Origin: JBGPML01 sp041486955 | Lineage (GTDB): Bacteria; Patescibacteriota; UBA1384; 2-12-FULL-50-11; DASWYB01 | DNA length: 26,398 nucleotides | Direction: 5' to 3' | Assembly: GCA_041486955.1 (NCBI GenBank) | Contig: JBGPML010000006.1 | Location: 1-26,398, forward strand | Part shown: positions 15,193 to 23,598 of the stretch, one piece after another | Numbering within the stretch: position 1 is the first letter of the stretch | Layout of the letters: the number at the start of each line of letters is the position of its first letter | Position numbers and translations under genes: made by a program | The notes under the pieces: generated by a model | Databases searched by the model: none | The model's input: only the letters and a program-made list of their open reading frames with translations | What the model was told of the DNA's origin: nothing

Positions 15193-15995
15193 TCCAGACA
15201 CGTCGTACTAACGGATATACCTTGGTCGAATTAATGGCGAGTACGGTTATTTTGACCTCGGTATTGGGAGTGCTGCTTTCGGTTATCACGAGCCTGCGCA
15301 AAACGGCTGAATTCCGAAACGATAATCAGAACGTCACCCAGGCGGCGAATTTTTCGTATGAAACACTTTCGCGCTCACTTCGGTCTGCTGGTACGTCTGA
15401 AGCATTATGGGACCCCTCAATTGGTGGGTGCGTCTATGCGAGAGGGTTCTATTTACTCCAGAATGGATTACCATTAACGGGAAATACGACACAAACCGAT
15501 GTCCCGATTCCTCTGTCCGCTGGACAAAAAATTGTAACCGTATCGACTGAGAAGGTATTTAAACCGAATATTGGTAACACCTATGAATACGTAAAACGCG
15601 AATATGAACTTGGCAACAATGATGCCGATGAAAATGGTGCCGTCAATCAAACGATTTTAGAAACAACCTATCATGCCAATCCTGACCCGAATACTGGTGG
15701 GGGATTAGGCTATCAGTGGCCCGTAAATCTTACCGTGTGTAACTCAAGTACCAGTTTACATTGGGATAATGCCAGCGCGACTACCCGTAAGCTAACGGCA
15801 TCAAATAGTCGGATTAAATCTCTCTCTGTTCGATTTGCTGCTCCATTGACGAAAGATAATACCCCTGCCTTGATTAATTCTCCCTTTGCTACAATAGAAT
15901 TAACGGCCGATCATCCGACCAAAACGACCGTTCCAACATTAACCTTACGATCAACGATCACCCCAACCTTCAGTTATGGAGAATTACGTGAGTAA
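15189..15995 (+). CDS. Minor pilin, PilW-like
   Basis: The frame extends upstream to a TTG at 15174, but the ATG at 15189 overlaps the previous stop by four bases and gives the proper leader MIQTRRTNG before YTLVELMASTVILTSVLGVL (Glu5, Tyr at mature position 1). The product is 268 aa, with the segment ANFSYETLSRSLRSAG common in PilW/GspJ-type proteins and a beta-rich C-terminal domain. Position after a PilV-like and before a PilX-like gene matches the usual minor pilin order. Confidence 0.82.
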   Translation: MIQTRRTNGYTLVELMASTVILTSVLGVLLSVITSLRKTAEFRNDNQNVTQAANFSYETLSRSLRSAGTSEALWDPSIGGCVYARGFYLLQNGLPLTGNTTQTDVPIPLSAGQKIVTVSTEKVFKPNIGNTYEYVKREYELGNNDADENGAVNQTILETTYHANPDPNTGGGLGYQWPVNLTVCNSSTSLHWDNASATTRKLTASNSRIKSLSVRFAAPLTKDNTPALINSPFATIELTADHPTKTTVPTLTLRSTITPTFSYGELRE

Positions 15996-17073
15996 GATGA
16001 ACAACAAAAAATTAGGCGGTTCCGCGATTGTCTTAACAGTATTAGGCATCGCCGCGATGACGACGTTGACGTTTGGAGTGGCTCAGCTTGTTCCCGACGA
16101 CTTCCGTCAAAGCCAAGCCTTAGAGTCGTCAATTAGCGCCGAAAATGCCGCCTGGGCCGGTGTCGAACACGCCCTCTATATAATAAAAAACGCGCAAGCC
16201 AATAATCAATTCTTTGAGCTGTCGAAAGAGTATAAAGACTCTGGCGGGGATCCCGCAACTCGTCCGTATGGTACCTATACCCTTGGCAGTACAGACCCGA
16301 ACAACTGTTATGCCGTCGGATTAGGTCAACGTGATAAATGTCCTGGGATCGATCGACAATTGGGTGTTCCCGTGAATCAGACTCCTGTTGATGAAAAAGT
16401 CTTTGGATCTCCCGATACCTATTATCAATTAGTGGTGTGGCATCGAAAGCATAATGTTGGTAATGTCTATGACTTAAACGATAATTATCCAAGTAACCCG
16501 CCGAATAATATTGTTAGTCTTATTCCTGAGTCAGAGATTCTGCCAACTCTTGATCGAGATGAGCAGCGGCAGCTGGATGTCCGCGATAACTCGACAATTA
16601 GTCTCAAGTGGAAACCGGTTTTCAATTCATATTGCCGATTAAACGCTGATCCAAATTCGCGTCCTAAATTCCGGCTACTTTATTATTTTGTAGATGATAA
16701 CAATGACAGAATTCCTGATCAACCAATTTTCCAGGAAGGAATCGGCTTAAATACGTTTAATACCAACTCACCCGAATCGCAAATCGATCTCGTTGTTCCT
16801 CCAGGTGCAACGAAGTTAGATATCCAATTCTTAGTTACGGATGAACGTGGTGGATTGAGCGATGAGCGTGAAATTAGCGAGTGCTATGTTCGTTATTCGA
16901 TTGCCAATCAACCAAACGAAAGCAGTGATTTGGGTGTTGATGTGATCGATTCGATCGGCGTCAGCGCAGGAGTCCGCCGCAAAGTTCGTGTCCTTGTGAG
17001 TCGCCAAAACGGCCGTGCATTAGGAATTTTTGACTTCGGGATTGCATGTGAAAATTGCGAAAATATTAATTGA
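15988..17073 (+). CDS. PilX-like pilus assembly protein
   Basis: About 361 aa from GTG 15988, which has GGAG (15978-15981) six bases upstream and overlaps the end of the previous gene; ATG at 15976 and 15997 are alternatives. The N-terminus NNKKLGGSAIVLTVLGIAAM is a PilX-type signal: basic, Gly-Gly and a hydrophobic helix but no glutamate at position 5. This is followed by SISAENAAWAGVEHALYII, a motif (E.A..AG.E.A) characteristic of PilX N-terminal regions. The large C-terminal part has no domain I recognise. PilX/GspK-type subunits cap the pilus tip, where the lack of Glu5 is tolerated. Confidence 0.78.
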   Translation: MSKMNNKKLGGSAIVLTVLGIAAMTTLTFGVAQLVPDDFRQSQALESSISAENAAWAGVEHALYIIKNAQANNQFFELSKEYKDSGGDPATRPYGTYTLGSTDPNNCYAVGLGQRDKCPGIDRQLGVPVNQTPVDEKVFGSPDTYYQLVVWHRKHNVGNVYDLNDNYPSNPPNNIVSLIPESEILPTLDRDEQRQLDVRDNSTISLKWKPVFNSYCRLNADPNSRPKFRLLYYFVDDNNDRIPDQPIFQEGIGLNTFNTNSPESQIDLVVPPGATKLDIQFLVTDERGGLSDEREISECYVRYSIANQPNESSDLGVDVIDSIGVSAGVRRKVRVLVSRQNGRALGIFDFGIACENCENIN

Positions 17074-17157
17074 AACCGAAATATGAATATTAAATCATTC
17101 GAAGATTCGTCATTAATTTAGCATTTGACATTCAGGTTTAGACATTTCAATCAACCG

Positions 17158-17186
17158 TTGAAAAAACAGAGCCTTATACGTATACT
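17158..17186 (+). promoter_or_regulatory. Sigma-70 promoter for the RNase HI-ileS group
   Basis: TTGAAA (17158-17163), 17-bp spacer, TATACT (17181-17186). Transcription would start at about 17192-17195, two to five bases before the ATG at 17197, giving an almost leaderless message. A second TATAAT (17193-17198) overlaps the ATG but has no -35 box at the right distance. Confidence 0.5.
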
Positions 17187-17196
17187 TACTGGTATA

Positions 17197-17622
17197 ATGA
17201 GTACTCTTCACTATACGATATACACTGATGGCGGATCTCGCGGCAACCCGGGTCCGGCGGCAATCGGTTATATTATTTACGATCCAAAGAAGGACGTTGT
17301 AGCAGAGGGTGGCGAATATATCGGTATTGCAACCAACAATCAAGCTGAGTATCAGGCCATAGTAGTCGCGCTGACTAAAATTAAAGAGCTTGGTAATTCT
17401 GAATCAGTTACGTGCTATTTAGATTCCGAACTGGTCGTAAGACAAGTGAACGGTATTTATAAAATGAAGAATGAAGCCCTCAAACCATGGTTAAAAAAAA
17501 TTCACGATTTAAAACAATCTCTAGGTGGGCATGTCACCTTCCACCACGTGCCTCGAGAAAAAAATAGTGAAGCCGATGCCTTGGTTAATAAAGCCCTCGA
17601 TGCAGTAGGGGACTCAATATAA
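17197..17622 (+). CDS. rnhA: Ribonuclease HI family protein
   Basis: 141 aa from ATG 17197. The frame is open from 17125, but the added residues lie before the family's first strand and overlap the promoter. The RNase H fold is clear: YTDGGSRGNPGPAAIGYII with the first catalytic Asp, NNQAEYQAIVVAL with the catalytic Glu, YLDSELVVRQVNG with the second Asp, and NSEADALVNKALD with the last Asp. This is the short RNase HI type that removes RNA from RNA-DNA hybrids, such as Okazaki primers and R-loops. There is no Shine-Dalgarno, and the best promoter places the transcript start almost at the ATG. The stop overlaps the ileS start (TAATG). Confidence 0.9.
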   Translation: MSTLHYTIYTDGGSRGNPGPAAIGYIIYDPKKDVVAEGGEYIGIATNNQAEYQAIVVALTKIKELGNSESVTCYLDSELVVRQVNGIYKMKNEALKPWLKKIHDLKQSLGGHVTFHHVPREKNSEADALVNKALDAVGDSI

Positions 17623-20504
17623 TGGATCAAAAAATTTCACCTATACCTAAAATAGAAGAAGACGTATTAAATCTTTGGCAACAAGAAGATATTTTCGCCA
17701 AAGTTGTTGAAGCAAGGAAAGACGGCAAGCAGTTCGTATTTTATGATGGACCGCCATTTGCAACTGGATTACCACATTACGGCCATATTTTACAAATGGC
17801 GATTAAAGATGCGGTTTTACGCTATCGAACGATGCAAGGCTATAATGTACCCCGGAAAATTGGTTGGGACACGCATGGGTTGCCAGTCGAATATGAATTA
17901 GAGAAAGAGTTAGGCATTTCAGGTAAAAAGGAAATTATCGATTATGGTATTGAAAAATTTGTTGAAGGCGCGAGAGCAATTGTTCTACGTTATACCAGGG
18001 AATGGGAAACAACGATGCAACGGATGGGACGGTGGGTTGATGTAACGCATCCCTACGTGACGATGGATAATGACTATATCGAATCAGTCTGGTGGGCGTT
18101 TTCTGAGTTATATAAGAAAGGCTTAATCTATAAAGACTATCGAGTGAGCCCTTATTGCCCTCGGTGTGGGACTGTATTATCGAATTTTGAACTCAATCAG
18201 GGATATCGAGACAATGTTTCGGATGCTAGCGTTTATGTATCTCTAAGAGTCACAAGCGAAGGGAAATTTAAAGATACTCACCTAGTATTCTGGACAACCA
18301 CACCCTGGACTATCCCAGCCGTAACTGGAATGTCTGTCAGTCCAAAAGCTCAATATGTGATCGTTAATCAAGATGATAAACGCTATGTTTTAGCTGAAGA
18401 TCGGTATAAGGATGTTTTTCCTGATGATCCGGTTGAATCAACATTTTCGGGTAGCGAACTTATTGGCTTACGTTATGAGCCGCCCTATTCAATAGAATCA
18501 AGTGAAAATAGCGATCGAGTAGTGGCCGGAGAACATGTGACGACAGTTGACGGGACCGGGGTAGCCAGCATCGCGCCAGCTTATGGAGAAATTGATTCAC
18601 TCATTGGAAAACAGGAAAACTTGCCGATGGTTCAAGCCATTGCACCGGACGGTACGGTGAAGACAGGCCTCGGTTTACCTGGCGAGGGACAGTTCATTAA
18701 GAAGGCTGACAAAGAAGTCTTAGCTGACTTACAACATCGAGGATTACTCGTGAAAGAGCAGCCAATTAAGCACACTTATCCATTTTGCTGGCGCTGTGGT
18801 ACACCGCTTCTCTATTATCCAGCGACATCATGGTTTGTAAAAGTTACTGATTTGAAAGATAGAATTGTCAAAGAAAATGAACAGATAAAATGGCTCCCAG
18901 AACACTTGCGTGACGGGCGTTTCGGCAGGTGGCTTGAAGGCGCACGTGATTGGGCGATCTCGAGGGATCGCTTTTGGGGAGCACCGCTTCCAGTCTGGGA
19001 ATGTCAGAAATGTGACGAATTCAAAATCATCGCCTCAGCTCAAGAACTGGATGCTGATAACGATGGTGAACCAGACGTTCATGACTTTCATCGGCCTTAT
19101 ATCGACAAAATCACCTTTACCTGCGAAAAATGCCAAGGTGAAATGCACCGAGTGCCATTTGTGTTCGACTGCTGGTTTGAAAGTGGCTCAATGCCATATG
19201 CCCAGCATCACTATCCCTTCGAAAATCAGGATAAATTTAATCCAGACCAAAAGGTTGGCTATCCAGCTGATTTTATTGCCGAAGCCATGGATCAAACGAG
19301 AGGCTGGTTTTACACGCTCCATGTTTTAGGTGTCAGCTTATTTGATCATCGAGCATTTAATAGTGTTGTCGTCAGTGGATTACTTCAAGCCCCCGATGGT
19401 AAAAAGCTTTCTAAAAGTCTACGTAACTATGTTGAACCGGAAATATTATTCAATGATCAAGGTGTTGATCCAATGCGTCTTTTCTTATTTACCAGCACGA
19501 CATTGGGTGAGGACTATCGTTTCTCTGATATGGCGGTTCAGGACGTCAAACGACGGTGGTTAGTCCCGCTTTTAAATGTTTTACAGTACTACCAATTAAG
19601 TCTGAAAGAAACAGTAGAAGACCAGTCTACGCATCTTCACTTCAAGCCAGTTGATAATTGGATAAAAGCAAGAGTGCATGAAGCTTGTGCTCAAGTGACG
19701 GCCGCGATGGAAGGTGATGACATACGTAGTCCAAATGACCTAGTTCGAGCCTGTCGAACATTTGGGCCGTTAGTAGAAGATCTATCGACCTGGTACGTTC
19801 GTCTGTCTCGGGGCCGAAAGGATCCAGCTTTTACAACAACCCTTCGGGAAATTTTGCTCCAGATAAGCCAGATTTATGCACCTTTCTTTCCATTCGTCAC
19901 TGAGCATATCTTTCAAGTTGCCCGCAAAAATCAAGACCCTCAGTCAGTCCACCTCTGCCTCTTAGCTCAGGATGATTCTTGGCAAAACAAAGACGTTCTT
20001 CATGAAATGGCCGTCGTTCGAGAGATTGTTTCGATCGGCCGAGAATTACGTACTCGGTCCGGCATAGCCATACGTCAACCATTATCAAAGCTTGAAATAA
20101 CGAAGCATGAAGCAACACACCTTTCGTCTGAAGCGACGGCCATTATTGAACAGGAATTACAGATCGAAAAAGTTGTTTTCGTTGATGCACTTTCACAAGG
20201 TACAACTGCGGATCAAGCGGGGAAAATTGGTCTTGATACATCTATTACGCCTGAATTAAAAAATAAGGGGCTGGCAAATAATTTACGTCGTGTCATTCAG
20301 GATCTTCGAAAGCAGGCCGAATTACAGCCCGGCGATACTGCTGTTGTTCGTGTGGAACCACTTGAAGATCATGTTGCTGAATTGCTTACATCACAATTAG
20401 CCTATACAGCTCTATCAAAAAGCGATATAACCAATACCGTCTTAGCTGAATCGGAATATTCGACAGACTCGGGTAGCATTACGATCAAACTGTACCAAGC
20501 CTAA
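17622..20504 (+). CDS. ileS: Isoleucyl-tRNA synthetase, eukaryote-like type 2
   Basis: 960 aa. Class I signatures are intact: DGPPFATGLPHYGHIL carries the HIGH motif as HYGH (residues 52-55), GWDTHGLPVEYELEKELGI follows, and the KMSKS loop reads GKKLSKS (about 590-596). The editing domain (about 200-400) includes FWTTTPWTIPA. Zinc-type cysteine pairs occur (CPRC, CWRC, CQKC, CEKC). The GLPHYGH form and GLPVEYE wording match the type 2 (eukaryote-like) enzymes rather than the E. coli type, and the protein is somewhat shorter than most type 2 enzymes. It charges tRNA-Ile and edits valine. As family knowledge, type 2 enzymes are generally less sensitive to mupirocin. The gene is coupled to the RNase HI gene by a one-base overlap. 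Confidence 0.96.
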   Translation: MDQKISPIPKIEEDVLNLWQQEDIFAKVVEARKDGKQFVFYDGPPFATGLPHYGHILQMAIKDAVLRYRTMQGYNVPRKIGWDTHGLPVEYELEKELGISGKKEIIDYGIEKFVEGARAIVLRYTREWETTMQRMGRWVDVTHPYVTMDNDYIESVWWAFSELYKKGLIYKDYRVSPYCPRCGTVLSNFELNQGYRDNVSDASVYVSLRVTSEGKFKDTHLVFWTTTPWTIPAVTGMSVSPKAQYVIVNQDDKRYVLAEDRYKDVFPDDPVESTFSGSELIGLRYEPPYSIESSENSDRVVAGEHVTTVDGTGVASIAPAYGEIDSLIGKQENLPMVQAIAPDGTVKTGLGLPGEGQFIKKADKEVLADLQHRGLLVKEQPIKHTYPFCWRCGTPLLYYPATSWFVKVTDLKDRIVKENEQIKWLPEHLRDGRFGRWLEGARDWAISRDRFWGAPLPVWECQKCDEFKIIASAQELDADNDGEPDVHDFHRPYIDKITFTCEKCQGEMHRVPFVFDCWFESGSMPYAQHHYPFENQDKFNPDQKVGYPADFIAEAMDQTRGWFYTLHVLGVSLFDHRAFNSVVVSGLLQAPDGKKLSKSLRNYVEPEILFNDQGVDPMRLFLFTSTTLGEDYRFSDMAVQDVKRRWLVPLLNVLQYYQLSLKETVEDQSTHLHFKPVDNWIKARVHEACAQVTAAMEGDDIRSPNDLVRACRTFGPLVEDLSTWYVRLSRGRKDPAFTTTLREILLQISQIYAPFFPFVTEHIFQVARKNQDPQSVHLCLLAQDDSWQNKDVLHEMAVVREIVSIGRELRTRSGIAIRQPLSKLEITKHEATHLSSEATAIIEQELQIEKVVFVDALSQGTTADQAGKIGLDTSITPELKNKGLANNLRRVIQDLRKQAELQPGDTAVVRVEPLEDHVAELLTSQLAYTALSKSDITNTVLAESEYSTDSGSITIKLYQA

Positions 20505-20511
20505 GGAGTGA

Positions 20512-21618
20512 ATGAATCGTCTCAAGACGCTGGATTGGTCATTTATCATTTTGCCGCTGATCCTGACAATTATTAGTCTCGCTACGATTTATACCATCAC
20601 CTATGTCAACGTGGGCAATAAGCTGACATTGAGTCAGGGGATATATACCGTAGTAGGTTTTGGTTTATTACTTCTGTTTAGCTTTATTGATTATCGACAA
20701 TTCAAGGGACTGGGTGTTCCATTATTTATCGCAGGACTACTGTTACTGATTCCGCTTTTGCCCCAATTATCACATAAAGTTCCGTTTGTTATTTGCGAGT
20801 TTAACTCGTGTCGATGGCTTAACCTTGGGATATTTCGATTACAGTCATCAGAGATTTTTAAGCTCGTGATTATTATCAGCTTTAGTGCTCTTCTGGCTGA
20901 ACGAGCCGGAAAACTACCATGGTGGCAGCTGATTGCCTCATTCTTACTATTAATTATTCCAGTCGTGCTTATCATGGAACAGCCGGATTTAGGAACTTCA
21001 ATCGTTGTCACATTTTGCGGTTTCCTACTGTTGATTATGGCTCGTTTCCCATGGTGGATTTGGGTCGTATTATTAATTCTGGGGATTATCGCGACTCCGA
21101 TTGCCTGGGAACACTTGAAACCGTATCAAAAGAAAAGAATTGAAGTTTTTTTACATCCTGAACGCGATCCGAATAAAACCGGTTATAATGTTCGACAGGC
21201 TCAAATTGCGGTCGGAAGTGGGGGGATTACTGGGAGAGGATTCGGACAGGGAAGTCAAAGTCAACTCAACTTTTTACCGGTTGCTCATACGGACTTTATT
21301 TTTGCCGGTTACGCCGAAGCAACCGGGTATGTGGGTTCGACACTCCTCATCGCGCTGTTTGTATTTTTACTCTGGCGGGCATTGCATGTCGCTGAGATTG
21401 CCAAAGACAGCTTTGGCCGATTTTTGGCTATTGGCATTACTGCCATGCTCTCAATCCAAGTCCTAGTTAACATCGGTATGAATATTCGACTCTTGCCAGT
21501 TACGGGAATTCCACTGCCGTTTGTCTCATATGGCGGGACGTCTCTCTTTATTAATATGATTGCGTTAGGCATATTACAAAGCATTGTGCTACGGCATAAG
21601 AAAATTAGCTTCAATTAA
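20512..21618 (+). CDS. rodA: RodA/FtsW-family peptidoglycan polymerase (SEDS)
   Basis: 368 aa with about ten membrane helices. SEDS landmarks are present: EQPDLGTSIVV, HPERDPNKTGYNVRQAQIAVGSGG with the long extracytoplasmic loop, GRGFGQGSQSQLNFLP, AHTDFIFAGYAEATGYVG, and the C-terminal TGIPLPFVSYGGTSL. These proteins polymerise lipid II glycan strands with a class B penicillin-binding protein. The FLPVAHTDFIF form and length favour RodA over FtsW, but the split is not decisive. AAGGAG overlaps the end of ileS seven bases before the ATG, so it is probably co-transcribed. Confidence 0.88.
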   Translation: MNRLKTLDWSFIILPLILTIISLATIYTITYVNVGNKLTLSQGIYTVVGFGLLLLFSFIDYRQFKGLGVPLFIAGLLLLIPLLPQLSHKVPFVICEFNSCRWLNLGIFRLQSSEIFKLVIIISFSALLAERAGKLPWWQLIASFLLLIIPVVLIMEQPDLGTSIVVTFCGFLLLIMARFPWWIWVVLLILGIIATPIAWEHLKPYQKKRIEVFLHPERDPNKTGYNVRQAQIAVGSGGITGRGFGQGSQSQLNFLPVAHTDFIFAGYAEATGYVGSTLLIALFVFLLWRALHVAEIAKDSFGRFLAIGITAMLSIQVLVNIGMNIRLLPVTGIPLPFVSYGGTSLFINMIALGILQSIVLRHKKISFN

Positions 21619-21639
21619 TTGTATTCTTCGTAGATGTAA

Positions 21640-21668
21640 TTGACGTTATAAGGAGAATTTGGTATCAT
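21640..21668 (+). promoter_or_regulatory. Sigma-70 promoter of the rplU-secE-nusG-rplK operon
   Basis: TTGACG (21640-21645), 17-bp spacer, TATCAT (21663-21668), 38 bp before the rplU ATG. It begins 22 bp after the rodA stop with no obvious terminator in between. Confidence 0.6.
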
Positions 21669-21705
21669 TTAATCCATAAGAGCGTATGAAAGTACGAGGT
21701 AAATT

Positions 21706-22020
21706 ATGGTAACTGTGATTGAAATCGGTGGCAAACAGTATTGTATCGTCCCGAACCAAAAAATTAAGATTGACCGACTGGCCGTTCCCGAACAAGGAAC
21801 CTTGTCTTTAACGAACTTATTGACCAGCGATCCAGTTACTATCGAGGTAGTTTCACACAAGCTCGACGATAAAGTTATTGCTCGTAAATTTCGCAATAAA
21901 ACCCGTTACCACCGAGTAAAAGGGCATCGTCAGCCGGTATCTTTTATACAACTCAAGGAAGCCGCTCCAGCGAAAAAGCGAACCGCGAAAGCCGCTGACG
22001 AAGCCTCGAAAGACTCCTAA
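21706..22020 (+). CDS. rplU: 50S ribosomal protein bL21
   Basis: 104 aa, the usual size. The N-terminus VTVIEIGGKQYCIVPNQKIKIDRL and the block RKFRNKTRYHRVKGHRQPVSFIQL are diagnostic of bL21, which binds 23S rRNA. A lysine/alanine-rich tail (residues 86-104) follows. In most bacteria rplU is paired with rpmA (bL27); here it is followed by secE with a one-base overlap (TAATG). GAGG lies seven bases before the ATG. Confidence 0.95.
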   Translation: MVTVIEIGGKQYCIVPNQKIKIDRLAVPEQGTLSLTNLLTSDPVTIEVVSHKLDDKVIARKFRNKTRYHRVKGHRQPVSFIQLKEAAPAKKRTAKAADEASKDS

Positions 22021-22229
22021 TGACTCGAGGTCTTGCCAGTGTATTCAGTGCCGTTGTACAGTATTTTCAAGGATCGTATCGAGAATTTAAAACGGTAACC
22101 TGGCCAACTCGAGAAGCAATTGTGAGATACACAATACTCGTCACGGTGACCATTGTCATTGGAGTAGCGATACTTACCGCTTTTGATTACGGTTTACAAC
22201 AATTAACCAATCGGTTTCTTATCCACTAG
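22020..22229 (+). CDS. secE: Protein translocase subunit SecE
   Basis: 69 aa, short form with one membrane helix. The amphipathic helix YFQGSYREFKTVTWPTREAI holds the SecE signature (E.KKV.WPTR), followed by a hydrophobic segment (about residues 40-58). SecE clamps SecY in the plasma-membrane translocon. The start overlaps the rplU stop; nusG begins seven bases after the stop, the classical secE-nusG order. Confidence 0.94.
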   Translation: MTRGLASVFSAVVQYFQGSYREFKTVTWPTREAIVRYTILVTVTIVIGVAILTAFDYGLQQLTNRFLIH

Positions 22230-22236
22230 GGAGCAT

Positions 22237-22875
22237 ATGGACGACCATAAACGTTTTTTACAACTGAATACTTCGGAAGAATCGAATGAAGACTCGGAAT
22301 CAAATGAACCGGTGTCTGTTTCGTCGTCTGAAAAACTGACTAAACAGAGCGGATTACGTGGTTGGTACGCCGTTCACACTAATACCGGCTATGAAGATCA
22401 GGTGGCGGAAAATCTGCAACAGCGGATCGAGTCATTTAAAATGCAAGACCAAATTTTTAATGTTATTGTGCCAAAAGAAAAAGAGATAGAAATCAAAAAC
22501 GGCAAACGCCGAACTGTCGAGAAAAAGATTTTTCCGGGCTATGTCATGGTCGAAATGATTGTGACCGATGAATCATGGTATGTCGTGCGAAACACTCCAA
22601 GTGTGACGGGATTTATCGGTATGGGAATTCAACCGACGCCAATGTCTCCTCAAGAAGTCGATCGGATTAAGAAACGTATGGGTGTGGAAGAGCCAAAATA
22701 TAAGATAGAACTCTCAGTTGAAGATTTGGTGCGAATTAAAGACGGCCCGCTAAAGGGTTTTGAAGGTAAAATTACTGAAGTCGACTCAGACAAAGGCCGG
22801 ATAAAAGTTCTCGTTTCCATGTTCGGTCGTGAAACGCCCGTTACGTTAGATTTTTTACAGGTTAGTAAAGTTTAA
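22237..22875 (+). CDS. nusG: Transcription antitermination factor NusG
   Basis: 212 aa. An acidic, low-complexity N-terminal extension (about residues 1-40, rich in Glu and Ser) precedes the NGN domain (GWYAVHTNTGYEDQVAENL ... FPGYVMVEM ... VRNTPSVTGFIG) and the C-terminal KOW domain (VRIKDGPLKGFEGKITEVD, about 165-183). NusG binds RNA polymerase and links it to Rho or the ribosome. The N-terminal extension is longer than in E. coli. AGGGAG precedes the ATG. Confidence 0.95.
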   Translation: MDDHKRFLQLNTSEESNEDSESNEPVSVSSSEKLTKQSGLRGWYAVHTNTGYEDQVAENLQQRIESFKMQDQIFNVIVPKEKEIEIKNGKRRTVEKKIFPGYVMVEMIVTDESWYVVRNTPSVTGFIGMGIQPTPMSPQEVDRIKKRMGVEEPKYKIELSVEDLVRIKDGPLKGFEGKITEVDSDKGRIKVLVSMFGRETPVTLDFLQVSKV

Positions 22876-22883
22876 GGAATTAT

Positions 22884-23306
22884 ATGGCAAAAAAAGTGAA
22901 ACAAATTATTAAAATCCAAGCCCCTGCCGGTAAAGCGGTTCCAGGTCAAGCCCTCGGTCCAGTCCTCGGTGGAGCTGGGGTTAACATTATGGAATTTATT
23001 AAAGCCTTCAATGAGCGTACTGCCGATAAAGGCGATACCATTATCCCTGCCGTCATTACGGTGTATGAAGATCGTTCTTGGGATTTTGTCACCAAGACTC
23101 CTCCCGTACCGGAATTAATTAAAAAAGCGTTGAAACTAGAAAAAGGTGGCTCGTCAGTGAAGAAACAAAAGGTTGGAAAGTTAAGTGCCGACCAAGTGAC
23201 GCAAATTGCCGAAACTAAGATGCCGGATTTAAACGCCCGAGATATTGAAGCGGCGAAGCAGATGGTGCGGGGCACGGCTCGCTCCATGGGCATCGATTCA
23301 GAATAA
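22884..23306 (+). CDS. rplK: 50S ribosomal protein uL11
   Basis: 140 aa, normal length. IKIQAPAGKAVPGQALGPVLGGAGVNIMEF and the C-terminal RNA-binding part ending AKQMVRGTARSMGI are diagnostic. uL11 forms the base of the GTPase stalk. Start ATG with AAGGAA seven bases upstream. Downstream, where rplA (uL1) is expected, there is instead a hairpin element and a terminator. Confidence 0.96.
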   Translation: MAKKVKQIIKIQAPAGKAVPGQALGPVLGGAGVNIMEFIKAFNERTADKGDTIIPAVITVYEDRSWDFVTKTPPVPELIKKALKLEKGGSSVKKQKVGKLSADQVTQIAETKMPDLNARDIEAAKQMVRGTARSMGIDSE

Positions 23307-23313
23307 TCGCCAT

Positions 23314-23414
23314 AAGTTAGCGGCTTTCGTTGTTGAAGTTTGCGCGACTCGTTCAACGTACGGCTATGTACGTCTCACTCGGTGCTCAACTTCGCCTCGA
23401 AATCCATCTAACTT
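23314..23414. repeat. Long imperfect hairpin element after rplK
   Basis: Outer arms AAGTTAG (23314-23320) and CTAACTT (23408-23414) match perfectly. They continue with GG-c-TTTCG against CGAAA-t-CC, then GAAGTT against AACTTC. The tip is a separate hairpin, ACGTAC-GGCTAT-GTACGT. The overall form is a folded element of about 100 nt filling the gap between rplK and its terminator. It could be a conserved mRNA structure, for example a ribosomal-protein binding site, or a dispersed palindromic repeat. Copy number in the genome would distinguish these. Confidence 0.5.
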
Positions 23415-23435
23415 CTGACAATTAGAGCTAGAAGG

Positions 23436-23456
23436 CTGGAGAAATCCAGTTTTTTT
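23436..23456 (+). terminator. Intrinsic terminator of the ribosomal-protein operon
   Basis: CTGGA-GAAA-TCCAG followed directly by seven T. Short stem with a GNRA tetraloop and a good T-tract. Confidence 0.8.
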
Positions 23457-23503
23457 ATGTTTTCGGAAGATTCTGATGATGCAAAATATCCACCGAATAA
23501 TGG

Positions 23504-23532
23504 TTGTCAAAATAGGTCTTTTATGCTATAAT
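23504..23532 (+). promoter_or_regulatory. Sigma-70 promoter of the 301-aa unknown gene
   Basis: TTGTCA (23504-23509), 17-bp spacer, TATAAT (23527-23532), a near-consensus match. Transcription would start near 23539, leaving a leader of about 60 nt. Confidence 0.7.
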
Positions 23533-23546
23533 TTTCGCAGTTCGAA

Positions 23547-23562
23547 GAAGCAATCTTGCTTC
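23547..23562 (+). promoter_or_regulatory. Hairpin at the 5' end of the leader of the 301-aa gene
   Basis: GAAGCAA-TC-TTGCTTC: perfect 7-bp arms about eight bases after the predicted transcript start. No T-tract follows. It may stabilise the 5' end or be an operator. Confidence 0.4.
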
Positions 23563-23598
23563 CTTACGAGGTTCGCCGCACCTTTAGGAGATACGGAC

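Noticed and set aside
18910..19329. Second-frame 139-codon reading inside ileS
   Set aside because: Lies wholly within the conserved synthetase in another frame.
23314..23414. Integron attC site
   Set aside because: The arms face the wrong way (GTT on the left, AAC on the right), the left arm does not fit GTTRRRY, and no integrase is near.
23476..23598. Longer N-terminus of the 301-aa protein
   Set aside because: The extension covers a near-consensus promoter and the leader hairpin; ATG 23599 has a ribosome binding site.
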